DNA of 64,000 nucleotides from Tritrichomonas musculus (Eukaryota; Parabasalia; Tritrichomonadida; Tritrichomonadidae), in NCBI GenBank assembly GCA_039105265.1, contig JAPFFF010000007.1, forward strand, positions 5,952,001 through 6,016,000. The letters run 5' to 3'. Below the pieces are notes generated by a model. It was not told the origin of the DNA and made no database searches. It worked only from the letters and a program-made list of their open reading frames with translations. Positions 27,520 to 37,589 of the stretch are shown here, in pieces (position 1 is the stretch's first letter; the number at the start of each line of letters is the position of its first letter). The position numbers and the translations under genes are program-made.

Positions 27520-29165
27520 TTAAACTTGATTTAATAATGTAAAGGTCGTACAACTGAATTTTAACAGTAAAACTCAATGATTGGTTTATTTAAACTAATT
27601 ATATTTTATTTTAATAATAATAATCAGTTTTATAAATATTTGCATCGTACAAAATTCAAATTAAAATAAAAACTAAAAGGATATAAGTATATATTAAATT
27701 TTCTTCAGAAAATAAATTTGAGTATTTTATCTCAATTTATTTTAATTATTTTTGATAAGAATTTTATAAAACTTTATAAAAATTTAGAATAGCGATAACT
27801 TTTTATATAATTTATTTTAATCATTAATTCTTTTGATATCTTTTTATATGCTTTTAAAACATTAAGTGTTATATAAAAATAGTTATTATTATTGAAAAAA
27901 AAAATTCATTTTTTAGCCAAAAATACAGAAAAATTGAATTTGTTGAATTATTAAATGATGATTTTAAAAAAATTGGACGTTACAGGAGCCAAATGACGAA
28001 TACAATTTTATTTATATGCATTTACTTTCTAATATATTTGAATTTTATTCTAAATCAAATGTCAGTTTTTTCTAAAAATGAAGATTTAGTTGATTGGTTT
28101 CATAAATATAAAAAGTTTAATATTTCAATTACTGAAGGATTTCGTCAAAAAGTAAAATATTATTTGTATAACACATAGTATATCCATTCAAATGACATCT
28201 ATATTTTTTAAATGATGCAAATATATAAGAAATAGATATATATTGAATTTTAATTAAAGTCTTTATTTCAACCATTACATTTTATAATATTGGATATAAA
28301 TTATATAAATTATATATTATAATTATTAAATAAATTATTTATTAAGATAAATATAAATTTATTTAATTTTATTTTTTATTCAATTTAGTTGTACGACCTT
28401 TAATAATGTCCGCTTTTCTCAATTTTGAGAATGTTATTTGCGGTTTTTTTCAAAAGTGAAAATAAAAAAAAATAAAAAATAACTTTTTGCAAAAATTTTA
28501 TTCAAAATAAATTTGAATAATCTCAATTTTTTTAATTAACAATAATTTGTAATGCAAAATGCTTTGTAAAATACTACTGCAAAATGCTTTTTGTTAGCAT
28601 GATCTTGTTAGAAGCATGATAATACTTCCAAAGAAAACTCGAAAGATTCCCTTTTCTAACTTTTCTAGAGCCTAACTTGCATACCAAGGAAAAAAAGATG
28701 ATATATCAAAATTAGAAACATAAATGAAGGTACCTTGCTGCTTACTATACTCCAAAATGCTCATCAAAAGATAGAACTGGTTGATGCAATATTAAGACTC
28801 ATTTCGAAGTCGGTTTGGGCCAATTATTATACCAGAGACGGTAATATTTTGAAAAAGCATTATTCGAAAACGATCATATTTTCTGATAAAAATAATCTTT
28901 AACGATAATTTTTTGAATATTTTACAAGTTTTTTCATACAATTTTGAGAGATATGGGTAGAAATTTTAATTCCCGCTCGAATTTTTTTTTTATTTTTATT
29001 TTTCTTTCACCCAAAATTTTCTAAAAAGATTATATTTTAAATTTAAATTCTACTATTTATTTTTAATAGGTAATTACAATATGGTATGGTAATTTTAAAT
29101 TTATAAAAAGATAAAAATGTTTGAAAAGTGTACTAAAGCGGACATTATTAAAACCAGTTTATATT
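27520..29165. mobile_element. MITE B, AATAATGTCCGCTTT ends, split by MITE A
   Basis: The right end AAAGCGGACATTATTAA (29,135-29,151), followed by AACCAGTTT, is the inverse of the left end. The left end now lies in two places: AAACTTGATTTAATAATGT (27,522-27,540) to the left of MITE A and TAATAATGTCCGCTTT (28,401-28,416) to its right. Without MITE A the unit is about 770 bp. The interior is AT-rich apart from a segment near 28,560-28,900 that holds a short open frame (about 62 codons, ending IFSDKNNL) with no recognised family. No transposase is seen. Confidence 0.6.
27541..28400. mobile_element. MITE A, AAGGTCGTACAACT ends, 9-bp target duplication
   Basis: Left AAGGTCGTACAACTGAATT and right AATTTAGTTGTACGACCTT are inverted repeats with one mismatch. 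The unit is flanked by the direct repeat TAATAATGT (27,532-27,540 and 28,401-28,409). A 9-bp duplication is typical of the Mutator/MULE superfamily. The interior of 860 bp is highly AT-rich. A 61-codon frame at 27,993-28,178 has no recognisable domain. It is inserted into the terminal repeat of MITE B, so it is the younger of the two. Confidence 0.7.
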
Positions 29166-29536
29166 AAATTGAATCATCAAAATATAAACATCTTTCAAAA
29201 AAATATAAAATATTTTAAAAAATTTGAATAATATAATAAGAATTACTAGCAAATTATATAAAGCAAATAGAATTTTAAGATATTTTTAATTTAATATCTT
29301 AATTTATATAATGATTTACAGGTGAAAATTAATTGGATGCGATCATTTTTAATGCAAATTTGTATTAGATGGAACAAATTAACTGTTTCAATTTGTTTTA
29401 ATATATGTTTGTAAAAATGATGGTGTTATCATTTAAAATATTCCTGTTTCACCTCTTAAATTTTTTTTTCATTCATAAATTTAATTTGCAAAAAAGATAT
29501 TCTGATAAAAATAAGTCATTTTTTGTTTAATAATAG
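29166..29536. other. AT-rich spacer
   Basis: No gene or repeat recognised. Confidence 0.5.
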
Positions 29537-29815
29537 ATGGATATTACCAAGGCTTTACTTCATGATATCGACATTTTATATAAAAGGCGTATGGAAATCG
29601 TATTGAAAAAGTTCCCTCTTTTTTTGAAAGCCTATTTGTCCATCAAAACTTTTTGAGTGCATTTAGATTTTATTGAAAAAGTGTTTTGCTTTTTAATAAA
29701 AATAAATAAGATCGTATTTTGATTGTTTATGGTGCATCTATTACCAGAAGAATATTCTGGTTATGCTACTGATTCGATTCAGCTCTCTGTGAAAGCAGAG
29801 ATAAGGTGAACTATA
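29537..29815 (+). pseudogene. Possible relic of an unidentified gene
   Basis: From an ATG at 29,537 the plus strand reads MDITKALLHDIDILYKRRME and continues for about 40 residues to a stop. A second protein-like stretch in the same region reads LLPEEYSGYATDSIQLSVKA. Base composition is less AT-rich than the flanks. Too little remains to name it, and it ends where the satellite begins. Confidence 0.3.
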
Positions 29816-29842
29816 TTTGATCAAAATTATATTTTTTAAAAA

Positions 29843-32044
29843 AAACGAAGGAAAGCAAGACAGCTTCTCTAATCAAAGAGGAGTAATAAACGATGATATA
29901 TACATCAAATACTTCTCAATGATAACTCAAACGATCATTTTCCTGAGTCTCTATTCTGACCAGTCTTATATCAAAAACGAAGAAAAACAAGACAGCTTCT
30001 CTAATCAAAGAGGAGTAATAAACGATGATATATATACATCAAATACTTCTCATTGATAACTCAAACGATCATTTTCCTGAGTCTCTATTCTGACCAGTCT
30101 TATATCAAAAACGAAGGAAAACAAGACAGCTTCTCTAATCAAAGAGGAGTAATAAACGATGATATATACATCAAATACTTCTCAATGATAACTCAAACGA
30201 TCATTTTCCTGAGTCTCTATTCTGACCAGTCTTATATCAAAAACGAAGGAAAGCAAGACAGCTTCTCTAATCAAAGAGGAGTAATAAACGATGATATATA
30301 CATCAAATACTTCTCATTGATAACTCAAACGATCATTTTCCTGAGTCTCTATTCTGACCAGTCTTATATCAAAAACGAAGGAAAGCAAGACAGCTTCTCT
30401 AATCAAAGAGGAGTAATAAACGATGATATATACATCAAATACTTCTCAATGATAACTCAAACGATCATTTTCCTGAGTCTCTATTCTGACCAGTCTTATA
30501 TCAAAAACGAAGGAAAACAAGACAGCTTCTCTAATCAAAGAGGAGTAATAAACGATGATATATACATCAAATACTTCTCAATGATAACTCAAACGATCAT
30601 TTTCCTGAGTCTCTATTCTGACCAGTCTTATATCAAAAACGAAGGAAAGCAAGACAGCTTCTCTAATCAAAGAGGAGTAATAAACGATGATATATATACA
30701 TCAAATACTTCTCATTGATAACTCAAACGATCATTTTCCTGAGTCTCTATTCTGACCAGTCTTATATCAAAAACGAAGGAAAACAAGACAGCTTCTCTAA
30801 TCAAAGAGGAGTAATAAACGATGATATATACATCAAATACTTCTCAATGATAACTCAAACGATCATTTTCCTGAGTCTCTATTCTGACCAGTCTTATATC
30901 AAAAACGAAGGAAAGCAAGACAGCTTCTCTAATCAAAGAGGAGTAATAAACGATGATATATATACATCAAATACTTCTCAATGATAACTCAAACGATCAT
31001 TTTCCTGAGTCTCTATTCTGACCAGTCTTATATCAAAAACGAAGAAAAACAAGACAGCTTCTCTAATCAAAGAGGAGTAATAAACGATGATATATATACA
31101 TCAAATACTTCTCATTGATAACTCAAACGATCATTTTCCTGAGTCTCTATTCTGACCAGTCTTATATCAAAAACGAAGGAAAGCAAGACAGCTTCTCTAA
31201 TCAAAGAGGAGTAATAAACGATGATATATACATCAAATACTTCTCATTGATAACTCAAACGATCATTTTCCTGAGTCTCTATTCTGACCAGTCTTATATC
31301 AAAAACGAAGGAAAGCAAGACAGCTTCTCTAATCAAAGAGGAGTAATAAACGATGATATATACATCAAATACTTCTCATTGATAACTCAAACGATCATTT
31401 TCCTGAGTCTCTATTCTGACCAGTCTTATATCAAAAACGAAGGAAAGCAAGACAGCTTCTCTAATCAAAGAGGAGTAATAAACGATGATATATACATCAA
31501 ATACTTCTCAATGATAACTCAAACGATCATTTTCCTGAGTCTCTATTCTGACCAGTCTTATATCAAAAACGAAGGAAAGCAAGACAGCTTCTCTAATCAA
31601 AGAGGAGTAATAAACGATGATATATATACATCAAATACTTCTCATTGATAACTCAAACGATCATTTTCCTGAGTCTCTATTCTGACCAGTCTTATATCAA
31701 AAACGAAGGAAAGCAAGACAGCTTCTCTAATCAAAGAGGAGTAATAAACGATGATATATATACATCAAATACTTCTCATTGATAACTCAAACGATCATTT
31801 TCCTGAGTCTCTATTCTGACCAGTCTTATATCAAAAACGAAGGAAAGCAAGACAGCTTCTCTAATCAAAGAGGAGTAATAAACGATGATATATACATCAA
31901 ATACTTCTCATTGATAACTCAAACGATCATTTTCCTGAGTCTCTATTCTGACCAGTCTTATATCAAAAACGAAGAAAAACAAGACAGCTTCTCTAATCAA
32001 AGAGGAGTAATAAACGATGATATATATACATCAAATACTTCTCA
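29843..32044 (+). repeat. Tandem satellite, 17 units of 132/134 bp
   Basis: Seventeen occurrences of 'caagacagcttctctaatca' are spaced 132 or 134 bp apart. Units differ at only a few recurrent places: ATATATAC versus ATATATATAC (the 2-bp length difference), TCTCAATGAT versus TCTCATTGAT, and GGAAAGC/GGAAAAC/GAAAAAC. The array begins in similarity near 29,843 and stops sharply at about 32,044 against a Maverick fragment. 132-bp units keep a frame open and 134-bp units shift it, so the long frames seen here are not taken as genes. Near-identity of units shows recent amplification or homogenisation. Confidence 0.95.
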
Positions 32045-32395
32045 AGAACCTCCTCTAGAACCAATGCCGCCTCCAGCACCAGCTGTCATTTTATTATATG
32101 CTTTTTTAAGCTTGTTTACAAATTTCCCTGTTATCCCTTCGGAATTATTTTGAGTTGTCAAAAGGGGTGGCATAGGAGCTGGTGCTTGTGCTGGAGGCGG
32201 CATATAATGTGGGGTAGGAGGAGGTTCTTGGATTGGTTCTAGATGAGGTTCTTGGGTCGGTTTTTTGCTAAAGAATTTGTTATATGTATTGCTCACAAGA
32301 TTTGATATTTTATCACTTATCCCTCCTATTGGCGCTTCTGTACCATCACTTCGTAGGGTAGGAGCAGTACCCATCGTTAAAAATGGAATAGACAT
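32042..32395 (-). CDS. Maverick capsid-associated-like protein (fossil part)
   Basis: The N-terminus MSIPFLTMGTAPTLRSDGTE is followed by an amphipathic helix region, a Pro-rich middle (HYMPPPAQAPAPMPP) and a second amphipathic stretch (KFVNKLKKAYNKMTAGAGGG). A Pro-rich linker between amphipathic helices resembles minor capsid proteins of the adenovirus pVI kind. It lies at the satellite boundary, so its end is not original. The assignment is inference. Confidence 0.4.
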   Translation of the reverse strand: MSIPFLTMGTAPTLRSDGTEAPIGGISDKISNLVSNTYNKFFSKKPTQEPHLEPIQEPPPTPHYMPPPAQAPAPMPPLLTTQNNSEGITGKFVNKLKKAYNKMTAGAGGGIGSRGGS

Positions 32396-32417
32396 TTAAA
32401 TGAAGACAAAATTTAGC

Positions 32418-33041
32418 TTACCAATCATCAGGTTTGCCTTTTAACTCATCTGCCATATATAGCCTCTCCAATTCTTCATTTTGTCTTCTTACACGTTCTC
32501 TCTCAGCAGCCTTGCGCTGCTCCTCCTGTTTCTTTTTCGATAATTTTTTGGGAGGCGATTTTTTGGGTGAAGGCTTTTTATTTTCGGTCGTGGCTTCTTT
32601 TTGTTTTTGCTCTATTTGTTTCTTCAACTGATTTAATTTTTCATTGGCTTCATCAATATATTTATTTCTTCTTTGATACATTTTATATCTTGTTGGCTTC
32701 CTTCCATAAAACATCCTTGGTACATCAGCGTAGGCTATGTGTTTGTTTCCAAACGTACGAGCATTCCTTTCCTGAATTAATTGAGCCAACAATTTTTCCT
32801 GGCTGCTTTTATCATCTATTTGTCCTGCAGTTTTACCAACAGCTCTTACAACATCAGCACCTACATTCCATTTATTATTTCCAGTCGCTTCTCCAATTAT
32901 ATCTCCTACATCTGCAGCTCCTTGTAAAATTTCTACTTTATTATTTCAAATCCAATTACCAAATTTTCCAAATGTACTACCACCAGCATCTGAAGGGGTA
33001 GATGGAATAAATTTTCCAGAATCAATAGTTCCTGAAGGCAT
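32418..33041 (-). CDS. Maverick Lys-rich structural-type protein (fossil part)
   Basis: The best open stretch is 32,418-32,792, starting LAQLIQERNARTFGNKHIAY and continuing into a Lys/Pro/Glu-rich tail (KKSPPKKLSKKKQEEQRK). Related coding extends upstream towards an N-terminus near 33,041 (MPSGTIDSGKFIPSTPSDAG). A basic tail suggests DNA or core binding. This part of the element is broken. It is similar in style to small virion proteins of Mavericks, with no firm family. Confidence 0.35.
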
Positions 33042-33235
33042 TTATTGTGAAATAAATCATTCACAAGCTTTGCTTGAGTATGACTTTGTCATTCAAAGTA
33101 ATATTTGTTGGCTGTTATATTACAAATAAATTTGTCGTGAGGCTCACGATGCTGTAAATAGTCCTTGACTGTTTTTTTGATATTTAGATTGTTATTCGTT
33201 TGTTGAAGCAATGATGTAAAATCTTCTTCTGAATA

Positions 33236-34447
33236 TCAACTATAGCATATAATATCTGTAGCCAATCTCTTTGCATTTATATGGACAAATCTAATGGTTT
33301 GAATAGCCATAATGCATGTAATATTATAGGGCCTAGTTTTTGTTAACAGCCTTAAGAATTCAGTATTATTATGCGTCAATAAATCGCTCCCAGCACAGTC
33401 ATCCAATATTATTAGAGTGTTATATGGATATGATGAAGTTTGATATTTTACTAGTTTGTTTGCTATATATACTATTCTATCATCAATTTCTTGAAGGGAG
33501 TGCTTGTTTATAAGCCGCTGCATTTCTTCATTCGTCTCTTTCATTTTTGATAATACATGCTTTACCATCGCATAATATTTTATCTTTCGCTTTAGATGTT
33601 TTTTCAAATAATCCATCAATTCTGCTTCATTCAAATATATGATTGGTGTCTTGACATTTTGACTCATCGCCTCTGCAGTTTTGTCTGCTTTTCCTGATGT
33701 TGAACAGAATATTATCTTCTGGTAGTAAGGATACTTAAATAATCTCTCGGTAATTAAAATGTGTTTCCATATCCAGTAAAATTTGTTATCATGAAAGTAG
33801 TAGTCCTCAAAAGTATGTTTTCCATATGAATCGACCACAATCGCATCACCTGGGATTTCTGTGACGTACTCGTAATCAACACCTCTACATGATGATTTAT
33901 TTTTGCTATTTTCGCTCGCAGTTACCCAACGGAGATTCGATATGTGATAGTCATCACGGTGCTTATTTTTGTGGTCAACGAATCTCTTGTTTTGAGGATC
34001 ATCATTGGGAATAAATTGACGTGCTATCAATATGTGCTTTCTACAAGACTTTTTTTTGTTCCCAACCACTAGATTCATACAAATATATCCATTAGACTTG
34101 CATTCTTTGACAACACGATTTTTCGAAACACGCTTGATCTCGTAAGGGAAATAGTTCTTAATCACATAATCATTGAAATAGTCCTTAAGTGGGAGCCATT
34201 TAGAGTTCTCCTCACAATCAGCTTCCTCATCATCTTCAACATCATCATCACTCTGTGAGTCATCATCATCTTCTTCATCGTCTGCAAAGAGAGCTGACGA
34301 ATCATCTATATGACACAGCATTTTGGTCAATTGGGACACCTCGTCTTTGAATTCATCAACGACTTGTTTGAGTTCGAGATTCTCATTTTTGAGTTCGTCA
34401 ACAACTTGCAGTAAACGTTCAATTCCAGGGACTGGTTCAGTACTCAT
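33236..34447 (-). CDS. HNH endonuclease domain plus packaging-ATPase segment in one frame (fossil part)
   Basis: 403 codons. Residues 1-45 are a leucine-zipper-like coiled coil and 50-80 are strongly acidic. About 85-190 match NUMOD4/HNH_3 homing-type endonucleases (KHILIARQFIP, RFVDHKNKHRDDYHISNLRW, ENSKNKSSC). About 245-400 look like the middle and Walker B part of an A32/FtsK-type ATPase (IIFCSTSGKADKT, NTLIILDDCAGSD, TRPYNITCIMAIQT). The same HNH family stands alone at 43,737 in element 2. Whether the two domains were ever one protein or were brought together by an insertion is not clear. The element is broken. Confidence 0.55.
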   Translation of the reverse strand: MSTEPVPGIERLLQVVDELKNENLELKQVVDEFKDEVSQLTKMLCHIDDSSALFADDEEDDDDSQSDDDVEDDEEADCEENSKWLPLKDYFNDYVIKNYFPYEIKRVSKNRVVKECKSNGYICMNLVVGNKKKSCRKHILIARQFIPNDDPQNKRFVDHKNKHRDDYHISNLRWVTASENSKNKSSCRGVDYEYVTEIPGDAIVVDSYGKHTFEDYYFHDNKFYWIWKHILITERLFKYPYYQKIIFCSTSGKADKTAEAMSQNVKTPIIYLNEAELMDYLKKHLKRKIKYYAMVKHVLSKMKETNEEMQRLINKHSLQEIDDRIVYIANKLVKYQTSSYPYNTLIILDDCAGSDLLTHNNTEFLRLLTKTRPYNITCIMAIQTIRFVHINAKRLATDIICYS

Positions 34448-34499
34448 TGTTGGCTGTTTCAGTACTTATTTTGAATATCAATAAAAAAACATTATTGTA

Positions 34500-34690
34500 A
34501 TTCATTTGTATATTACATTTTTGAGGTGTCCAAGTGTCCAGGTATCCCAACTAAAAATTTCGAGATTAAATCCCGGATCAGCTAGGAACAGGAACACCTT
34601 AGAAACCCTTATGATTCACTTCAAAACATAAGGTCATAAGTGAGTCCAAATAGGTGTTCCTATAAGCCTTCCCATCATCTATGAACACTT
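34500..34690. repeat. R1 repeat, partial copy 2
   Basis: It begins with the block 'tgtatattacattt' plus 'gtgtccaagtgtccaggt'. It continues through 'ggaacaggaacaccttagaaa' into 'ccaaataggtgttcc', which matches the left part of copies 1 and 3. The similarity stops before the coding part. Confidence 0.6.
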
Positions 34691-34715
34691 CGCTTGCATT
34701 CAATAACTTCGTTAT

Positions 34716-35000
34716 TTGAAAATTAGTCTTGAGAACACATTTTTGAGAACATTTTGTTTAATCGAAATGGAGGGTGACACTGTATTTACATTCAACGGTT
34801 GCACAATATATGATTACGATGATCATGTTTTAATCAAGGCTCCTCGTGGGAGAGTATATGAGTATTCCACGATAGAAGGAAGACATTGTTTTATGTTTCC
34901 AGGCAAGTTCCTCAATAAATATCGTAGGCTGTTTTACAATAAACGAGGTGATGATGATATATTGTATTGCATGACAATATCGGCGGCTCTAGATGACTAA
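34716..35000 (+). CDS. Small protein between R1 blocks, unknown
   Basis: 94 codons; the likelier start is the inner ATG at 34,767 giving MEGDTVFTFNGCTIYDYDDH. The frame is beta-rich, has balanced codon use and ends in an acidic tail. It lies between two copies of the block 'tgtatattacattt', so it may belong to the R1 unit. No family is recognised. Confidence 0.35.
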   Translation: MKISLENTFLRTFCLIEMEGDTVFTFNGCTIYDYDDHVLIKAPRGRVYEYSTIEGRHCFMFPGKFLNKYRRLFYNKRGDDDILYCMTISAALDD

Positions 35001-35284
35001 CAAAAATAATACTCAACTGCATATTTTTGTATATTACATTTTAGGGGTCTCCAATTATGGACTAATATACAGATTCCCAAAATAGCTCCATTTGTGGTGT
35101 GGTAGAATTCTACCAGACCAGGATTCTCCTGTAGACTTGTATATGGCTCTTCTAAGCGGTCTGCGGGAATTCCCGTTGACCCAATATTTAGTGGTTTTCA
35201 TAATGAAATCTCATGTGGTTTGTCTTCAACTCAATCAAGCTTAAAATTCTACCATCTGCACTTTCGAGTAATTCTTGTTTTATT

Positions 35285-35634
35285 TTTGTATATTACATTT
35301 CTTAGGTGTCCAGTTGTCCAGGTGTCCCTTATCTATAAATTTCGAGATTGAATCCAGGAACACCCAGGAACAGGAACACCTTAGAAAACCTTATGAATAA
35401 GCCAAAAATAGAAGGCCATATGCGATGTCCCAAAGGGGTTCCCATAAGCGTTTTCATTGAGTAGGAACACTAATGAATCCCAAAAATAAATATGAATTCA
35501 GGAGTTGAGCTTGAGTCGTTTACGACGAAAGCGCGACAAGTATTTTCAATAGCATCTTAATCCGGAGGACCGAAGGTCCCTGAGGCGGCACACCGAACTC
35601 AAATCGAGTTCCTTGCGATCATAGCTATCACCAT
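35285..35634. repeat. R1 repeat, copy 3, left part
   Basis: Strongly similar to positions 1-193 and to copy 2. It ends exactly at the left terminus of Maverick element 2. The repeat resumes at 56,277 after the element. Its last six bases CACCAT (35,629-35,634) are the target duplication. Confidence 0.85.
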
Positions 35635-36167
35635 AGAGAGTAAGGGGGACCGGCTCGACGGTCAGATAAAAATGACCCCTTCGTCATAGGGATTACAGAC
35701 CCCAAACCTCAGCCCCATGACTCAAAAAATCACCACTTTTTCAAAATTAGCCCTCGAAACTTTCACAAAATGGCATAGACAAATTTTGAATAAATTGACA
35801 AACTCCCAAAAATAACAACAACGAAAAATAACGAAAAATAGAACTTTCAAAAATTTTTTATTTTTTTATCCGCAATTTATAATGTCAAACCAAGCCGAAG
35901 CTGCGAGCACTCGCTGCCTCCGACAAACGGAGGAACAATTAAGCATCCTCATTAATAGAATCAACAAAAAGCTAAAAGGATGGAGACCAGCATTAAAATA
36001 CCTCTACGATAATGATAATGTCATAGATGAAGTACTAAAAGAGATAAATCACTTTATTGAACAACTAAAGAAATTCAACGGACCTGAACAATTAATAGCT
36101 GAACTTGAAGAGCTCATTTATTAGACAATTCATTTAATTCTTTCTCAAGCTGATGAACTTTATTTTT
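35635..36167 (+). repeat. Element 2 left terminal inverted repeat
   Basis: It starts AGAGAGTAAGGGGGACCGGC and matches the reverse complement of 55,744-56,276 for 533 bp. From about base 31 on it is very similar to the element 1 terminal repeat, whereas the outermost 30 bases differ completely. It includes the terminal-repeat gene. Confidence 0.93.
35882..36124 (+). CDS. Maverick terminal-repeat protein, 80 residues
   Basis: Same family as the 68-residue protein in element 1, with 12 extra residues after MSNQAE (containing CLRQTE). It lies wholly inside the left terminal repeat, with an identical mate at 55,787-56,029. It is helical and charged, with no recognised domain. Conservation in all four terminal repeats argues that it is a real gene. 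Confidence 0.6.
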   Translation: MSNQAEAASTRCLRQTEEQLSILINRINKKLKGWRPALKYLYDNDNVIDEVLKEINHFIEQLKKFNGPEQLIAELEELIY

Positions 36168-36192
36168 ATTTTTTTAATTTCACTCTAAAGAT

Positions 36193-36648
36193 ATGTCAAC
36201 ACCAAAGGTTTATGATTACATCAATTCACTTATTGAAATGTTAGATGAATCAGAGAAGTTCAAACAATGTGATTTCTCAATATTGTGTGATAGATACCCG
36301 ATACCTTGTGGAAAGGCTGCATATAAATCTAAAGTGATATATATATCATTGAAGAACAAAGATAATGCATTTAAACGATTATATTATGATAAGATTGTTG
36401 AACTCGGGCTCGAATATATAACATTAACATCAAATGTTAGAAGAAGAATATCAACAACATCTATTGAGTTCTTCGCTGAAGGCTCAAATGAAGAACAATC
36501 ATTTAAAGAATACAAGTATTATAATTACAGCATAAGGAAAGTTAATGATAAGAAAACAAAGGAACTCATCGAACAGATGAGACAAAAATATAATATCAAT
36601 ACACCTCAACTATTTGTTGGAGTCCAGCAACAAATCATATTAGAATAA
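36193..36648 (+). CDS. Maverick conserved protein, 151 residues
   Basis: Counterpart of 14,501-14,959 in element 1. It is the first gene inside the left terminal repeat and converges with the ATPase gene, from which it is separated by 2 bp. The fold is probably alpha/beta. It lacks recognisable catalytic residues. The function is unknown. Confidence 0.6.
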   Translation: MSTPKVYDYINSLIEMLDESEKFKQCDFSILCDRYPIPCGKAAYKSKVIYISLKNKDNAFKRLYYDKIVELGLEYITLTSNVRRRISTTSIEFFAEGSNEEQSFKEYKYYNYSIRKVNDKKTKELIEQMRQKYNINTPQLFVGVQQQIILE

Positions 36649-36650
36649 AG

Positions 36651-37565
36651 TTAATGAATTTCAATTGTATTTGTTCTCGTATTGACTAATATGAATTGAT
36701 GACCTGATAAGTCTTTATATTTTTGCCATAAATGTTCAAACTCAATTGGCATTGGAACTTGATGATATACATAACTTAGCTTTTGCCTTGAATAACCACT
36801 AAAGATAAAGAATGATGTCGCGTTATTCTTGTAATCAGTTTTGATTGCTTTGAAGAACTGAATATTAATGTAAACGATTGAATGTTTATGTCTGAGCTGT
36901 GAAACATAATTTGTAAAGTAATCTGTCTTTAAAATTAATGAACGGCTCGCATCTTCACAAAGAATGATTGTATTTAACGGTTTATTCGGTTGACCTAGCT
37001 TATCGATATGAAGAAACTCAAACATATCGTTTAAGGTCTTTTCATTGATTACTATTTTTGGTGTTGATGAATACTTGTCATACAATTCTTTATATAAATC
37101 AAGTTGTTTAAGATATTCTTCAGCGTTTGAATCACTAATAACTTTGATCGGAAGTTGTATCAATTCACGTTGAGCAATAAATGTTGCATCATTGATTGTA
37201 CCGCTCTTAGATATATAAACAATTAAATGAAAGTCGGAGTTCTTTAATCTTGACATTTGAATGATATCTCTTAAAACGACATGGCTCTTTCCTCTTCCTT
37301 GATTTCCGACAAGTATATTCAATGAATTGTATTGTGCATAGATGCCGTTTGCGATTGGTCTGATTGATTCATTCTTTATTTTTGATTCATTGCGTTGATA
37401 TGCTTTATTCATCTCGTCATCAATATTAAATGTTGTTTCATTAACTGTTGGCTTGAATGATTCATATTCAAATGCAAAACTCATTTGGTCATCATCATAA
37501 TCAGAACCACTAGAGAATAAAATCTCATTATAATTAAACTGAGTGGGTTTCATGAAACGTTTCAT
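36651..37565 (-). CDS. Maverick A32/FtsK-HerA-type packaging ATPase
   Basis: 304 residues. Walker A GNQGRGKS lies near residue 86-93 after the strand YNSLNILV. Walker B is NTIILCEDASRS (near 198), and QLRHKH follows as the distal conserved element. It belongs to the ATPase superfamily that packages DNA in Mavericks, adenovirus-like elements and giant viruses. It differs from the element 1 copy mostly in the second half. It heads a same-strand run with the small genes to its right. Confidence 0.85.
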   Translation of the reverse strand: MKRFMKPTQFNYNEILFSSGSDYDDDQMSFAFEYESFKPTVNETTFNIDDEMNKAYQRNESKIKNESIRPIANGIYAQYNSLNILVGNQGRGKSHVVLRDIIQMSRLKNSDFHLIVYISKSGTINDATFIAQRELIQLPIKVISDSNAEEYLKQLDLYKELYDKYSSTPKIVINEKTLNDMFEFLHIDKLGQPNKPLNTIILCEDASRSLILKTDYFTNYVSQLRHKHSIVYINIQFFKAIKTDYKNNATSFFIFSGYSRQKLSYVYHQVPMPIEFEHLWQKYKDLSGHQFILVNTRTNTIEIH

Positions 37566-37589
37566 TTCTTTAGTTTTCGTTAAAGCTCT

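Larger units (their letters stand above)
32045..34447 (-). mobile_element. Fossil fragment of a second Maverick/Polinton lineage
   Basis: Three minus-strand coding blocks of Maverick type lie together: a Pro/Gly-rich capsid-associated-like protein, a Lys-rich protein, and an HNH/packaging-ATPase block. They are only distantly related to elements 1 and 2, so this is another lineage. No terminal repeats are seen. The left edge is cut by the satellite and only about 2.4 kb is left. It is broken, with a few breaks besides the truncations, and of intermediate age. Confidence 0.6.

Noticed and set aside
27993-28178. 61-codon frame inside MITE A
   Set aside because: No transposase-like motif; interior AT-rich DNA easily gives such frames.
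29843-32044. CRISPR-like array
   Set aside because: The whole unit is repeated without unique spacers, and the setting is eukaryotic.
29817-32153. Long frames with the 44-residue repeat MITQTIIFLSLYSDQSYIKN...
   Set aside because: They are by-products of the 132-bp satellite. 134-bp units shift the frame, and there is no non-repetitive coding part or promoter.
36193-36648. Adenovirus-type maturation protease
   Set aside because: Position fits, but no His/Cys/acid arrangement of that family could be recognised in the 151-residue protein.
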